Origin: CAZGUG01 sp964529035
Lineage (GTDB): Bacteria; Bacillota; Clostridia; Ch29
DNA: 49,389 bases
Assembly (NCBI GenBank): GCA_964529035.1
Contig: CAZGUG010000009.1
Location: 1 to 49,389 of the forward strand
Direction of reading: 5' to 3'
The notes under the pieces were generated by a model. It searched no databases, had not been told where the DNA came from, and worked only from the letters and a program-made list of their open reading frames with translations. This document shows positions 8,457 through 16,592 of the stretch, piece by piece. The stretch's first letter is position 1. Each line of letters starts with the position of its first letter. A program made the translations under genes and the position numbers.

Positions 8457-10733
8457 TTAGTTTAAAGTGTAGAAGATTGCGTTGGCTACCGAACGGAAAA
8501 AGCCTTCCGGATGCGCCCTGAAAACAGGCTCGGTTCCGAAAACAACAGCTTTTCCGTCGCCGTAGTCACCGTATACAATTACAGGGCTTCCCTGGGCGTC
8601 TTTCCTGGTCCTCCAGTGACCGGCCATGAAGAAATCAGTGCTGTCAATGATGGTAGCGGCTATGCTGACGCCTTCCCCTACATGGGTAATCCAGCCGGGA
8701 CGGTAAACGAAACCGAAACCCTCTACGGGATAGTTTGCGGTAACAAGGGCGTCGGGGTCGTTGATAACCCGGATTATACCGTTGTCGTTTGAACCTCCGG
8801 AATTGTAGCTGATATCCAAAAGGCCTGTACCGGAGGCCATGGCTATACTGTTGGCACCAAGGCCTACATAACCACCGCCACCGGATACAAAGTCGCGGAC
8901 AGCGTTTCTGGTTGTAGGATTTGTCCTGTTGTAATAGTTCACAAGAACGTCGTAATCCTGTATATTATTCCTGATTGATGTTTCACTTAAGTATTCTACG
9001 TCAAAGCCCATATTCTCAAGCACGAACTCAGCGTCCCAGGGCGTGTGAACGGCAATTTTGGGCTTGCGCAGTTCCTTTACCTCAACATCTATTTCTGAAA
9101 CTCCGCCTATTTCAAGGCTGTATTCCTTGGCCAGTGCACCCATGATCTGGTTGTTCCCCTTGGCGGGAACCAAAAATGCACCAACGCCAAAGCCTTCCAG
9201 TTCCCCGGTTACCATTCCAACCGGCAAATCAAGGTCAAGGAGCCTGTTTACGGCTTTTATTGAATTGTTTGTGTTGTTGGGTATAACATAATATTCAGCC
9301 TGGGCGGGAATTGTACCCTTGGGATAGCCGGCTTTGTCCACGTCGGTTAGCTGTGCGTCAAATTCGGATGTTACCGCTACACGGTTTATGCCCCACGTTT
9401 CGGGGATGTTCCAGCCCGAAATATCGTACATGGAACTTATATCGTAGCTTATGTCCTCACCTTCCCAGAGAATTGTATTGGCAAGGCCCCGCTTGGGCTG
9501 GTTCATCATGACCACATAGGTTCCGGCCGGGTATTCCACCCCGTCGGCCGTAAAGGGTCGGCGGGCTTCTTTTATTTCAATGTCGTTAAAGAGAAGGAAG
9601 TCCACCACCCGGGCAGCCTGGACGGGATCCATCTGGTTTTCTTTGTCCACCGGTATAATGTATGCTTCGGGGAATCCCTTTTCGTCCTGGAAGTATGAGG
9701 TTATGCCCCGCTTGTATATTTCAATCTGGTCATGAAACATCTCCATTTTGTTTTCAGCAGCAAAGGTGGCTGCCGCCATTATTGCGTGATAATGGGCATC
9801 CACGCCCCCTTCGCTTCTGCTTGGAGTTTCCAGGGTATGGCCGTAGGCGCCGTGATACATGGAATACATGGGGGTGAATATGGGTGGGTAGTCATCCCAG
9901 CCGGCAGAGCTATCACGGTAGGGAATTTGGTAATTATAGGGCGTATTTTCCCTAACCGCTTCACCCATGGCTTCAGCCTGGTCAAGGGCCCACTTTATAT
10001 ACAGGTCGTATTCGTAGTTGGGGTTGTGGGGAGGGGTGCAGGGCTCTATCAGCATGGGATTGACGAAACCGTGCAAATCCAGGAAAATCATCGGGTTCCA
10101 CCTTACTATCTGCTCAACCGTTATTCTTGATTCGGGCTGGGACTGGGTAATGAAATCCCTGTTTACATCAGTTCCCACGCTGTTGCTTCTGGTGTTCGCT
10201 ATTCTTCCATCGGGGTTTTGACAGATATTGATAAGAACTATGGTGTTTTCCAGGATTTTTTGAACCTCTTCGGTATCTTCATAGGCCAGGGTTTTAAGCA
10301 TTCTGAGGGCGGCATCGGTCCCTGTCTGCTCATTTCCGTGGATGCTGGCATTAATGAAAATGGGAACCTTAAAATCTGCGTTGCCCTTTTCCATCATTTC
10401 ATGGGCTTTTTCCGGGTCCTTAAGCATTGTATTGCGGAAGGCCTGGTATCTTCCCAGCCTGCCTCCTGCGGACGGGTCTGAGACAATAACGAGGAAAAGG
10501 TCATGCCCTGCGGCGGACTGGCCTATCACTTCAACCTGAACACGGTTGCTGGTTGTATCTATTTCCCTTAAGGTTTCTGCAATTTCGGAATAGTATGTGA
10601 AAGAATCGTAAGGGGCAGAGGTTTCGTTATAATCTGCGGAGGTTTTCCAGTAAGGTGCCGCAAAGGCGGTTGGCACAGCAAGGCTTAAAGTCAAAACAAC
10701 CGACAGTAAAATCAATCCTAAGCGTTTTTTCAT
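8457..10733 (-). CDS. Secreted M14-family metallopeptidase with C-terminal amidotransferase-like domain
   Basis: Second extracellular zinc peptidase, 758 aa from ATG 10733 (AAGGAG 8 nt upstream; a GTG three codons earlier overlaps the site). Signal peptide about 1-26 (KKRLGLILLSVVLTLSLAV ... AFAA). M14 motifs: NASIHGNEQTGTD (zinc ligands H132, E135), NICQNPDGR, GTDVNRDFITQ, FLDLHGF (third zinc ligand His) and the Glu-bearing GHTLETPSRSEGG. Residues from about 560 resemble a glutamine-amidotransferase-like alpha/beta domain (IAVHTPWDAEFVLENMGFDV, DVLVNYYNRTNPTTRNAVRD, GDGKAVVFGTEP). Its leader and ribosome site closely resemble those of the first M14 gene, hinting at duplication or shared translation control. 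Substrate unknown. Confidence 0.92.
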   Translation of the reverse strand: MKKRLGLILLSVVLTLSLAVPTAFAAPYWKTSADYNETSAPYDSFTYYSEIAETLREIDTTSNRVQVEVIGQSAAGHDLFLVIVSDPSAGGRLGRYQAFRNTMLKDPEKAHEMMEKGNADFKVPIFINASIHGNEQTGTDAALRMLKTLAYEDTEEVQKILENTIVLINICQNPDGRIANTRSNSVGTDVNRDFITQSQPESRITVEQIVRWNPMIFLDLHGFVNPMLIEPCTPPHNPNYEYDLYIKWALDQAEAMGEAVRENTPYNYQIPYRDSSAGWDDYPPIFTPMYSMYHGAYGHTLETPSRSEGGVDAHYHAIMAAATFAAENKMEMFHDQIEIYKRGITSYFQDEKGFPEAYIIPVDKENQMDPVQAARVVDFLLFNDIEIKEARRPFTADGVEYPAGTYVVMMNQPKRGLANTILWEGEDISYDISSMYDISGWNIPETWGINRVAVTSEFDAQLTDVDKAGYPKGTIPAQAEYYVIPNNTNNSIKAVNRLLDLDLPVGMVTGELEGFGVGAFLVPAKGNNQIMGALAKEYSLEIGGVSEIDVEVKELRKPKIAVHTPWDAEFVLENMGFDVEYLSETSIRNNIQDYDVLVNYYNRTNPTTRNAVRDFVSGGGGYVGLGANSIAMASGTGLLDISYNSGGSNDNGIIRVINDPDALVTANYPVEGFGFVYRPGWITHVGEGVSIAATIIDSTDFFMAGHWRTRKDAQGSPVIVYGDYGDGKAVVFGTEPVFRAHPEGFFRSVANAIFYTLN

Positions 10734-10950
10734 TTTTTCCACTCCTTATTTTTATTATCCCTCGGTCGGACCTTTAAAGTATAAGTTAATGCTGCTTCTC
10801 ACCTCCTTTTAAATTTTTTGTACAGATATTGGCCCGCCGGTTAGATGTGCCGGTAATTGAATATTAGCATCAGTCGGGTGAAAAACTTGTCCCAACAAGT
10901 CGTGCATAATTATTCAATTAACTACAATTTAATCTTTAAAAATCTTTCGT

Positions 10951-10978
10951 TTGACAGATTTCTATAAACACGTAAAAT
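10951..10978 (+). promoter_or_regulatory. Sigma-A-type promoter for queG
   Basis: TTGACA at 10951-10956 and TAAAAT at 10973-10978 with a 16-nt spacer, about 90 nt upstream of the queG start. The -35 is a consensus match. Confidence 0.6.
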
Positions 10979-10994
10979 AGATAATATGTTGGTA

Positions 10995-11003
10995 TGGTAT
11001 AAT
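10995..11003 (+). promoter_or_regulatory. Extended -10 promoter for queG
   Basis: TGGTATAAT matches the extended -10 element TGnTATAAT; no good -35 is present. It lies 62 nt upstream of the GTG start of queG and may act with, or instead of, the upstream promoter. Confidence 0.55.
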
Positions 11004-11065
11004 AAATAAATCACGTATTATTACAAAGCCAGGCATTGACAAAATTCTAACGGAGGCATTTTGAT

Positions 11066-12172
11066 GTGATTACCAAGGAGCAGATAAGGGAATATATAAC
11101 ACAAATGGGATTTTGCTCTGTTGGGTTCACCCATCCCATGCCCTTCAAAAGGCTGGAAAAGGTACTTTGGGAGAGGCGGGAGGCAGGATATTTGTCCGGC
11201 TTTGAAAAGGGAAGCCTTAAGGAGCGGTGCTGTCCGAAGCTGCACTTTGACCGGGTACGGTCAATAATAGCCGCTGCATATCCCTACCAACTTTATGAAA
11301 ATACGAATGGTACCGGTTTGAAAGGAACCATAAGCAGCAGTGCGGTGGGGCAGGACTATCACCGGCTGCTAAAAACGAAACTTGAGCGGGCAGCACGGTT
11401 TATATCCGAACGGACCGAAGGGTTTGAATACCAAATCATGGTGGATACCAGCCCCCTGGTCGATAGGGAGGTCGCCTACCGTTCGGGTATCGGATGGTAC
11501 GGCAGGAACTGTTCCATCATTGTACCCTCAGCCGGATCGGCGGTATTTCTGGGGGAAATGCTTACAAACCTGGAACTGGAACCCGACCGGCAGCTGGAAG
11601 GCGACTGCGGGGAATGTACCGCCTGCATTGACAGCTGTCCCACCGGTGCGCTGGTAAAGCCCTATACCCTTAATGCAGCGAAATGCATTTCCAGTATCAC
11701 CCAAAAAAGGGGTGTTGTCCCCCGGGAATTACGGGACAAAATGGGAACTTCCCTTTACGGATGCGACAGGTGCCTTCAAAGCTGTCCCCACAACAGGACC
11801 GGTTCCTGCGGACAGGATATTACAGGCATTGATTTGGAAGAGCTAATAAAAATGGACAGCAGGGAATTTAACAAAAGGTACAAACACAGCGCCTGGGGCT
11901 GGAGGGGATTAAATGTTGTAAAAAGAAACGCGGTCATAGCCCTTGGGAACCTGGGAGATTCGAAGGGTTTGAGTGTTCTTGAGAAAGCGCTTGTACACCC
12001 GTCAGCCGTCATCAGGGGGCATGCTGCCTGGGCGGTGGGACGGATAGCAGGCGGGGCTGCGGCGGATATTTTAATAAATAGTCTTGCCAAAGAGGCCGAC
12101 GGCTATGTCCGCGAAGAGATAGAAGCTGCCCTTGAAGGGTTGGGAATAGTATACAAGGAGGGAAACCTATGA
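11066..12172 (+). CDS. queG: Epoxyqueuosine reductase
   Basis: Cobalamin- and Fe-S-dependent enzyme for the last step of queuosine tRNA modification, reducing epoxyqueuosine to queuosine. The 368-aa protein has the N-terminal QueG-specific domain, including RSIIAAAYPYQLY and VDTSPLVDREVAYRSGIGW, two 4Fe-4S clusters (CGECTACIDSCPTGAL and CDRCLQSCPHN) and a HEAT-repeat-like C-terminus (VHPSAVIRGHAAWAVGRI). Start: GTG at 11066 with CGGAGG 9 nt upstream; an overlapping ATG at 11064 runs into TGA. The stop overlaps the ATG of the next gene (ATGA), so the two are co-translated. It needs the cofactor whose assembly genes lie at 21.3-23.9 kb. Confidence 0.95.
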   Translation: MITKEQIREYITQMGFCSVGFTHPMPFKRLEKVLWERREAGYLSGFEKGSLKERCCPKLHFDRVRSIIAAAYPYQLYENTNGTGLKGTISSSAVGQDYHRLLKTKLERAARFISERTEGFEYQIMVDTSPLVDREVAYRSGIGWYGRNCSIIVPSAGSAVFLGEMLTNLELEPDRQLEGDCGECTACIDSCPTGALVKPYTLNAAKCISSITQKRGVVPRELRDKMGTSLYGCDRCLQSCPHNRTGSCGQDITGIDLEELIKMDSREFNKRYKHSAWGWRGLNVVKRNAVIALGNLGDSKGLSVLEKALVHPSAVIRGHAAWAVGRIAGGAAADILINSLAKEADGYVREEIEAALEGLGIVYKEGNL

Positions 12173-12870
12173 GATTTATTGTATATCCTGAGGTGTTTGA
12201 AAAACTGCCGAATGTCTGTTTTGCAGTTGTGGCGGCCTACGGCATAGACAACCGAGTGTGGGAGAAGGAAGCAAGGGAGCTATTAAAGGCATCGATGGAA
12301 AAAGTAAGGAAAGAGATGGGGAATACCGACATAAAGACAAACAGGCAAATAGTACCCTACAGGATGGCGTTCTCAGAACTGGGGTATAACCCGAACAAGT
12401 ACTTAAGCTCAATTGAAGCCATGGTAAAAAGGGTGGCAAAGGGCGGTGACCTGCCGTCGATAAACCCGGTGGTGGACCTTGCCAACGCGATGTCCCTTGA
12501 ATACATGCTCCCCATGGGGGCCCATGATATGGACGCCCTTGAGGGAGATATAACCGTAAGGTTTTCGGTGGAAGGCGACACCTTTGTGCCGCTGGGGGAA
12601 ACAAAACAGGAGGCGGTGGAACCCGGGGAACTTGTCTATGCGGATGACAAAAGGATAAGGACAAGAAAATGGATATGGCGGCAGAGCGACAGGGGCAAGG
12701 TAACCGCCGACAGCCGCAATGTGTTCTTCCCGATTGACGGATTTATGGGCGAAAACTGCAGCAGGATGCTGGAAGCAAGGAACCGCCTTGCGATCCTGCT
12801 TGAAAAGCATTTCAAATGCAGGGTGGAAAGGTATGCGGTAAACAAAGAGACCAATGAGATAGAACTGTAA
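12169..12870 (+). CDS. B3/4 domain protein (PheRS-beta editing-domain-like)
   Basis: A 233-aa protein whose body matches the B3/4 domain found in the beta subunit of phenylalanyl-tRNA synthetase and in free-standing proteins: FSELGYNPNKYLSSIEAM, NPVVDLANAMSLEYMLPMGA (shown within 20 residues) and FPIDGF. In the synthetase this domain edits mischarged tRNA; free-standing relatives may deacylate mischarged tRNA or bind other substrates, so the exact role here is open. The ATG overlaps the queG stop codon by 4 nt. It is followed by a strong terminator, giving a two-gene operon with queG. Confidence 0.85.
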   Translation: MRFIVYPEVFEKLPNVCFAVVAAYGIDNRVWEKEARELLKASMEKVRKEMGNTDIKTNRQIVPYRMAFSELGYNPNKYLSSIEAMVKRVAKGGDLPSINPVVDLANAMSLEYMLPMGAHDMDALEGDITVRFSVEGDTFVPLGETKQEAVEPGELVYADDKRIRTRKWIWRQSDRGKVTADSRNVFFPIDGFMGENCSRMLEARNRLAILLEKHFKCRVERYAVNKETNEIEL

Positions 12871-12907
12871 AATAGCCGTATCGGCCATAGGCCGGTACGG
12901 CTATTTT
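12870..12907. terminator. Strong bidirectional terminator
   Basis: A long stem AAATAGCCGTA-TCGGCC / GGCCGG-TACGGCTATTT with ATA loop (one imperfect pair) and A/T runs on both sides, between the B3/4 gene and the convergent htrA-type gene. Confidence 0.85.
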
Positions 12908-12942
12908 ACAGCGGCGCAGCAGCCCGGTTTTAACATTGGCTG

Positions 12943-14112
12943 CTACAGGCCTTCCGGCCGTGCTGCCAGCGCAACCTCCACCTCGTTCTCGGTTTTTTCC
13001 CTGTAATATGTGACGGTTATGGTATCGCCGGGCTTATATTTGTGAAGTTCCCGTGTCAGCTGGCTCATACCGTTTATTGTTTTGCCGTCCAGTGCCGTGA
13101 TAATATCTCCGGCGGTTATACCCGCCCTGTCGACGGGGGTATCCTTTTCAACTTCAAAGACATAAACGCCTTCTTCGATGCTCATATCAACGTTGAACTG
13201 TCTTCTTACCGCCTGGACGTCGATACCGCTTATGCCCAGGTACACCATCGTGAATTTTCCCTCTTCAATTATTTGTTCCAAAATGGGCTTGGCCTGGTTT
13301 ATGGGTATAGCGAAACCAAGGCCTTCCGCCACGTTGGATGAAATCTTGGCGGTGTTCATTCCGATTACCTCACCCCTGGCGTTTAATAGGGGTCCGCCGC
13401 TGTTTCCCGGGTTTATCGACGCATCGGTTTGGATCAGGTCTTCCATTATTTCTGTTTGTGACAGCTGGACTGTCCTGTGCAAACCGCTTATAACTCCCGA
13501 TGTAACGCTTCGCTGAAAGTCAAGCCCCAGGGGATTGCCTATTGCTACCGCAATTTCTCCGACGGTAAGACCGTCACTATCACCCAGGTCGGCCACCGGC
13601 AGATTTTTAGCGTCCACCCTGAGCACCGCCATATCAAGGGCACTGCTGTTCCAGAGAATATCAGCATCTTTTTCGGTCCCGTCGTTGAACAAAACGGTGA
13701 TTTTTTCCGCCTGGCCGCTGTTAACCACGTGGTCGTTGGTCAAAATATACCCGTCGGGATGTACAATAAATCCGGACCCCACGCCTTCACCTCTTCTTAG
13801 AATGCCAAAGAAACTGTCCCTGCGGAGTGTTACGGTGGTTACCCCTACCACTGCCGGGGTGGCTTTTTCGGCCACCGCGGGTACGATGGAAATATCCTGC
13901 CTGGGTTCTATGAGTACCTGCGACTGTCCATCGGACGGCAGCTGAATAATGTTGTTTTCCAGGAAAACCGGCAAAAAATATACCGTCAGAAAGCTTCCCA
14001 ACACCGCACCAATCAGGGCAAACAAGAAAGCTTTAAAGGTACCGGAACGACGGCGGGGATATTCCCTGTTAAAATGACTATTGTTCGGATTTCCCGGCGT
14101 GAAATCGTCCAT
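12943..14112 (-). CDS. HtrA/DegP-like membrane-anchored serine protease
   Basis: Cell-envelope quality-control protease, 389 aa. Residues 27-50 form a transmembrane anchor (AFLFALIGAVLGSFLTVYFL). The trypsin-like domain has His128 in TNDHVV, Asp160 in SALDMAVLRV and Ser238 in NPGNSGGPL. A single PDZ domain follows (VEKDTPVDRAGITAGDIITA). Start: ATG at 14112, AAGGAGG 8 nt upstream. Substrates in this organism are unknown; the family degrades misfolded exported proteins. Convergent with the queG operon and divergent from kbl. Confidence 0.95.
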   Translation of the reverse strand: MDDFTPGNPNNSHFNREYPRRRSGTFKAFLFALIGAVLGSFLTVYFLPVFLENNIIQLPSDGQSQVLIEPRQDISIVPAVAEKATPAVVGVTTVTLRRDSFFGILRRGEGVGSGFIVHPDGYILTNDHVVNSGQAEKITVLFNDGTEKDADILWNSSALDMAVLRVDAKNLPVADLGDSDGLTVGEIAVAIGNPLGLDFQRSVTSGVISGLHRTVQLSQTEIMEDLIQTDASINPGNSGGPLLNARGEVIGMNTAKISSNVAEGLGFAIPINQAKPILEQIIEEGKFTMVYLGISGIDVQAVRRQFNVDMSIEEGVYVFEVEKDTPVDRAGITAGDIITALDGKTINGMSQLTRELHKYKPGDTITVTYYREKTENEVEVALAARPEGL

Positions 14113-14276
14113 GTTTTCAGCCTCCTTACTATAAGTATTAAAGCATTGTATATAATTACCCTTAATATTATATTTTAAAACCGATGACGATAAAAATCAA
14201 ATATAGAAATAAAGACAAAACGGTCGACGGCACATCATTATTTTTACTTCATGGAGGAAATCGGATTAACCTATAG

Positions 14277-14282
14277 TATAAT
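14277..14282 (+). promoter_or_regulatory. -10 element upstream of kbl operon
   Basis: TATAAT within CTATAGTATAATATT, 55 nt before the kbl ATG. The -35 position (GAGGAA) is poor, so activation by another factor or a false match is possible. Confidence 0.35.
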
Positions 14283-14337
14283 ATTAAAAGGAGAGTTATA
14301 AGCCGGGTATATATCCGGTATCGGAGGGGGAAACAAT

Positions 14338-15537
14338 ATGAAAGGAAAAATGTCAGGCGTGCACGAAATGCAGTTTCTAAGGGAAAAGATTGATGAACTG
14401 AAGGAGCAGGGAGTGTACAGGAAGCTTCCGGAGCTCCAGGGGCCTTCGGGAGCCCTGTCGGTTATCAACGGCAGGGAGGTAATAAACCTTTCATCCAACA
14501 ACTATCTTGGATTTGCCAATCACCCGCGGCTCAGGAAAGCCGCCATACGGGCGGTGGAGGAATATGGCGCCGGAGCGGGGGCGGTCAGAACCATAATAGG
14601 CACCATGGATATACATAACCAAATGGAGGCTGTCCTGGCGGAGTTTAAAAGGGAGGAAGCTGTTATTGTTTTCCAGTCGGGGCTTACCTGCAATTCGGGT
14701 ACGATCCCGGCGGTTATGGAAGACGGGGACCTTATAATATCCGATGAGCTCAACCATGCCAGCATAATTGACGGCTGCCGCCTTTCAAAGGCCAGGACGG
14801 TAAGGTTCAAACATTCGGACATGGAGGACCTCGAAAGGGTACTAAGGGAAAACAGCCACAAGTACAGAAACCGCCTGATTATCACCGACGGTGTATTCAG
14901 TATGGACGGGGACATTGCAAAGCTGCCGGATATAGTGGACCTGGCGGAGAAATACGAGTGCATGACCTATATTGACGATGCCCATGCCAGCGGTGTACTG
15001 GGAGAAAGCGGCAGAGGTACGGTGGACCATTTCGGGCTCCACGGCAGGGTGGACTTCACAATAGGGACCCTTTCAAAGGCAATCGGCGTAATGGGTGGCT
15101 ACGTTGCCGGTACCCGGGTGCTTATCGACTGGCTGAAGCACAGGGGCAGGCCCTTTTTGTTCAGTACCGCCCATCCGCCGGCGGTGGTGGGCGCGGTCAT
15201 AGAAGCGGTGAAAATGCTTATGGAATCCACCGAATACACCGACAGGCTTTGGAACAACACGAAGTATTTCAAGGCGAAACTAGGGGAAATAGGTTTTAAC
15301 ACCGGCAAGAGCGAAACACCAATAACACCGGTAATAATAGGCGAAGAGGCCAGGGCCATGAAGTTCAGTGACAGGCTTTTCGAGGAAGGAGTATTTGCAC
15401 AGGGGATTGCGTTTCCCACCGTACCAAGGGGTACCGCCAGGGTGAGGACGATAGTCACAGCAGAACACACAAAGGACCAGCTTGACAGGGCGGCGGACAT
15501 ATTCAAAAAGGTCGGTGAAGAAATGAAGATATTGTAG
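14338..15537 (+). CDS. kbl: 2-amino-3-ketobutyrate CoA ligase / glycine C-acetyltransferase
   Basis: PLP enzyme that interconverts 2-amino-3-oxobutanoate plus CoA with glycine plus acetyl-CoA, the second step of threonine-to-glycine degradation. The 399-aa sequence shows the alpha-oxoamine synthase pattern: INLSSNNYLGFANHP, DELNHASIIDGCRLSKA, DDAHASGVLG and the PLP-binding Lys247 in GTLSKAIGVMGG. Kbl is preferred over the related BioF from overall motif wording and because no biotin genes are near; BioF-like activity cannot be excluded. ATG at 14338 follows GGAGGGGG. First gene of a likely operon with DUF503, nth, the FtsA-like gene and vanW. Its product glycine feeds the glycine reductase encoded 15 kb downstream. 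Confidence 0.85.
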   Translation: MKGKMSGVHEMQFLREKIDELKEQGVYRKLPELQGPSGALSVINGREVINLSSNNYLGFANHPRLRKAAIRAVEEYGAGAGAVRTIIGTMDIHNQMEAVLAEFKREEAVIVFQSGLTCNSGTIPAVMEDGDLIISDELNHASIIDGCRLSKARTVRFKHSDMEDLERVLRENSHKYRNRLIITDGVFSMDGDIAKLPDIVDLAEKYECMTYIDDAHASGVLGESGRGTVDHFGLHGRVDFTIGTLSKAIGVMGGYVAGTRVLIDWLKHRGRPFLFSTAHPPAVVGAVIEAVKMLMESTEYTDRLWNNTKYFKAKLGEIGFNTGKSETPITPVIIGEEARAMKFSDRLFEEGVFAQGIAFPTVPRGTARVRTIVTAEHTKDQLDRAADIFKKVGEEMKIL

Positions 15538-15590
15538 GACGGTATCTATCTGATATAATTTAAATATACTTCTCTGGGGGTATTGCCGAT

Positions 15591-15872
15591 ATGTTTACCG
15601 GGATATGCAGGCTTGATATAATGGTGTATAATTCGGGAAGTTTAAAGGAAAAGAGAAGGATACTCAAAAGCATTATAGAAAGGATAAGGAATAAATATAA
15701 TGTATCGGTATCGGAAGTTGGAAACAACGACAGGTGGCAGACTGCCTCGATAGGAGTTTCAACCGTTTCCAACAGCACCATACAGGTGGAAAGGGTACTG
15801 GATTCGGTTATCAGGTTTGTTGAAACGGATACAAGGGTTGAAATAACCGCATGCCACAGGGAAATGATATAA
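15591..15872 (+). CDS. DUF503 (YlxP-like) protein
   Basis: A 93-aa protein of the DUF503/YlxP family, small alpha/beta proteins often encoded near ribosome-maturation genes; some are reported to bind RNA or help ribosome assembly, but the role is unsettled. Family marks: SLKEKRRILKSIIERIRNKY, VSVSEVGNNDRWQTASIGV (SEVGxxDxWQ core). ATG at 15591 after a GGGGGT site. It lies 53 nt after kbl and 20 nt before nth, in the same direction. Confidence 0.9.
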   Translation: MFTGICRLDIMVYNSGSLKEKRRILKSIIERIRNKYNVSVSEVGNNDRWQTASIGVSTVSNSTIQVERVLDSVIRFVETDTRVEITACHREMI

Positions 15873-15892
15873 ACGGCGCAGGAGGACTAAAC

Positions 15893-16546
15893 ATGGAACC
15901 CAATAGCACCGGTGAAAGTCAAAGGATTAAACGGGTACTTGAGACACTGGAGACGGCTTATCCGGATGCAGCCACAGAACTTGTGCACCAAAACCCCTTT
16001 CAGCTGCTTATAGCAACCATGCTTTCCGCCCAGACTACCGACAGGCAGGTAAACAAGGTTACACCCGGGCTGTTTAAAAAGTTTCCGGATGCCAGGGCTA
16101 TGGCAGCGGCGGATATAAGCGAGATAGAAGACATGATTAAGACCTGCGGTTTTTATAAAACCAAGGCAAAGAACATAAAAGAGGCCTGTAGAATAATAAC
16201 TGCAAAGCATAACGGGAAGGTTCCGGACAACCTGAAGGAACTAATATCCCTGCCGGGGGTGGGCAGAAAAACGGCGAATGTTGTATTAAGCAATGCCTTC
16301 GGAGCCGATGCCATAGCCGTTGACACCCATGTCTTCAGGGTTTCCAACAGGCTTGGGCTGGCAGAGGCCAAGGACGTACGGGGTACCGAGGAGCAGCTTA
16401 TGGAGAACATCCCGAAGGAAAAGTGGTCAAGGGCGCACCACTGGCTTATACATCACGGCAGGAGGATATGTAAGGCGAGAAAGCCAATGTGCAGCGAGTG
16501 TCCGCTGTCAGAACTGTGTATGTATAGTGGAAGAGAGCACCTGTAA
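15893..16546 (+). CDS. nth: Endonuclease III (DNA glycosylase/AP lyase)
   Basis: Base-excision repair enzyme that removes oxidised pyrimidines and cleaves at abasic sites. 217 aa from ATG 15893 (GGAGG just upstream; a longer in-frame ATG at 15851 lies inside the DUF503 gene). It has the helix-hairpin-helix LPGVGRKTANVV with the catalytic Lys, the catalytic Asp in AVDTHVFRV, and the C-terminal 4Fe-4S pattern C-x6-C-x2-C-x5-C (CKARKPMCSECPLSELC). All key residues are present. Confidence 0.96.
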   Translation: MEPNSTGESQRIKRVLETLETAYPDAATELVHQNPFQLLIATMLSAQTTDRQVNKVTPGLFKKFPDARAMAAADISEIEDMIKTCGFYKTKAKNIKEACRIITAKHNGKVPDNLKELISLPGVGRKTANVVLSNAFGADAIAVDTHVFRVSNRLGLAEAKDVRGTEEQLMENIPKEKWSRAHHWLIHHGRRICKARKPMCSECPLSELCMYSGREHL

Positions 16547-16592
16547 TCTTGCGATTGTTATTTATATTATTTTGAGCGGGTGGTGAGGTTTA

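Larger units (their letters stand above)
10734..11065. other. 332-nt divergent intergenic region
   Basis: Lies between the second M14 gene (minus) and queG (plus). It holds the two queG promoter candidates listed separately. On the minus strand at about 10801-10813 there is a full AAAAGGAGGTGAGAAG ribosome-site-like sequence about 70 nt upstream of the peptidase start, followed by no ATG, GTG or TTG at normal distance (an ATT opens an 11-codon frame). I see no supported gene or RNA here. Confidence 0.6.
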
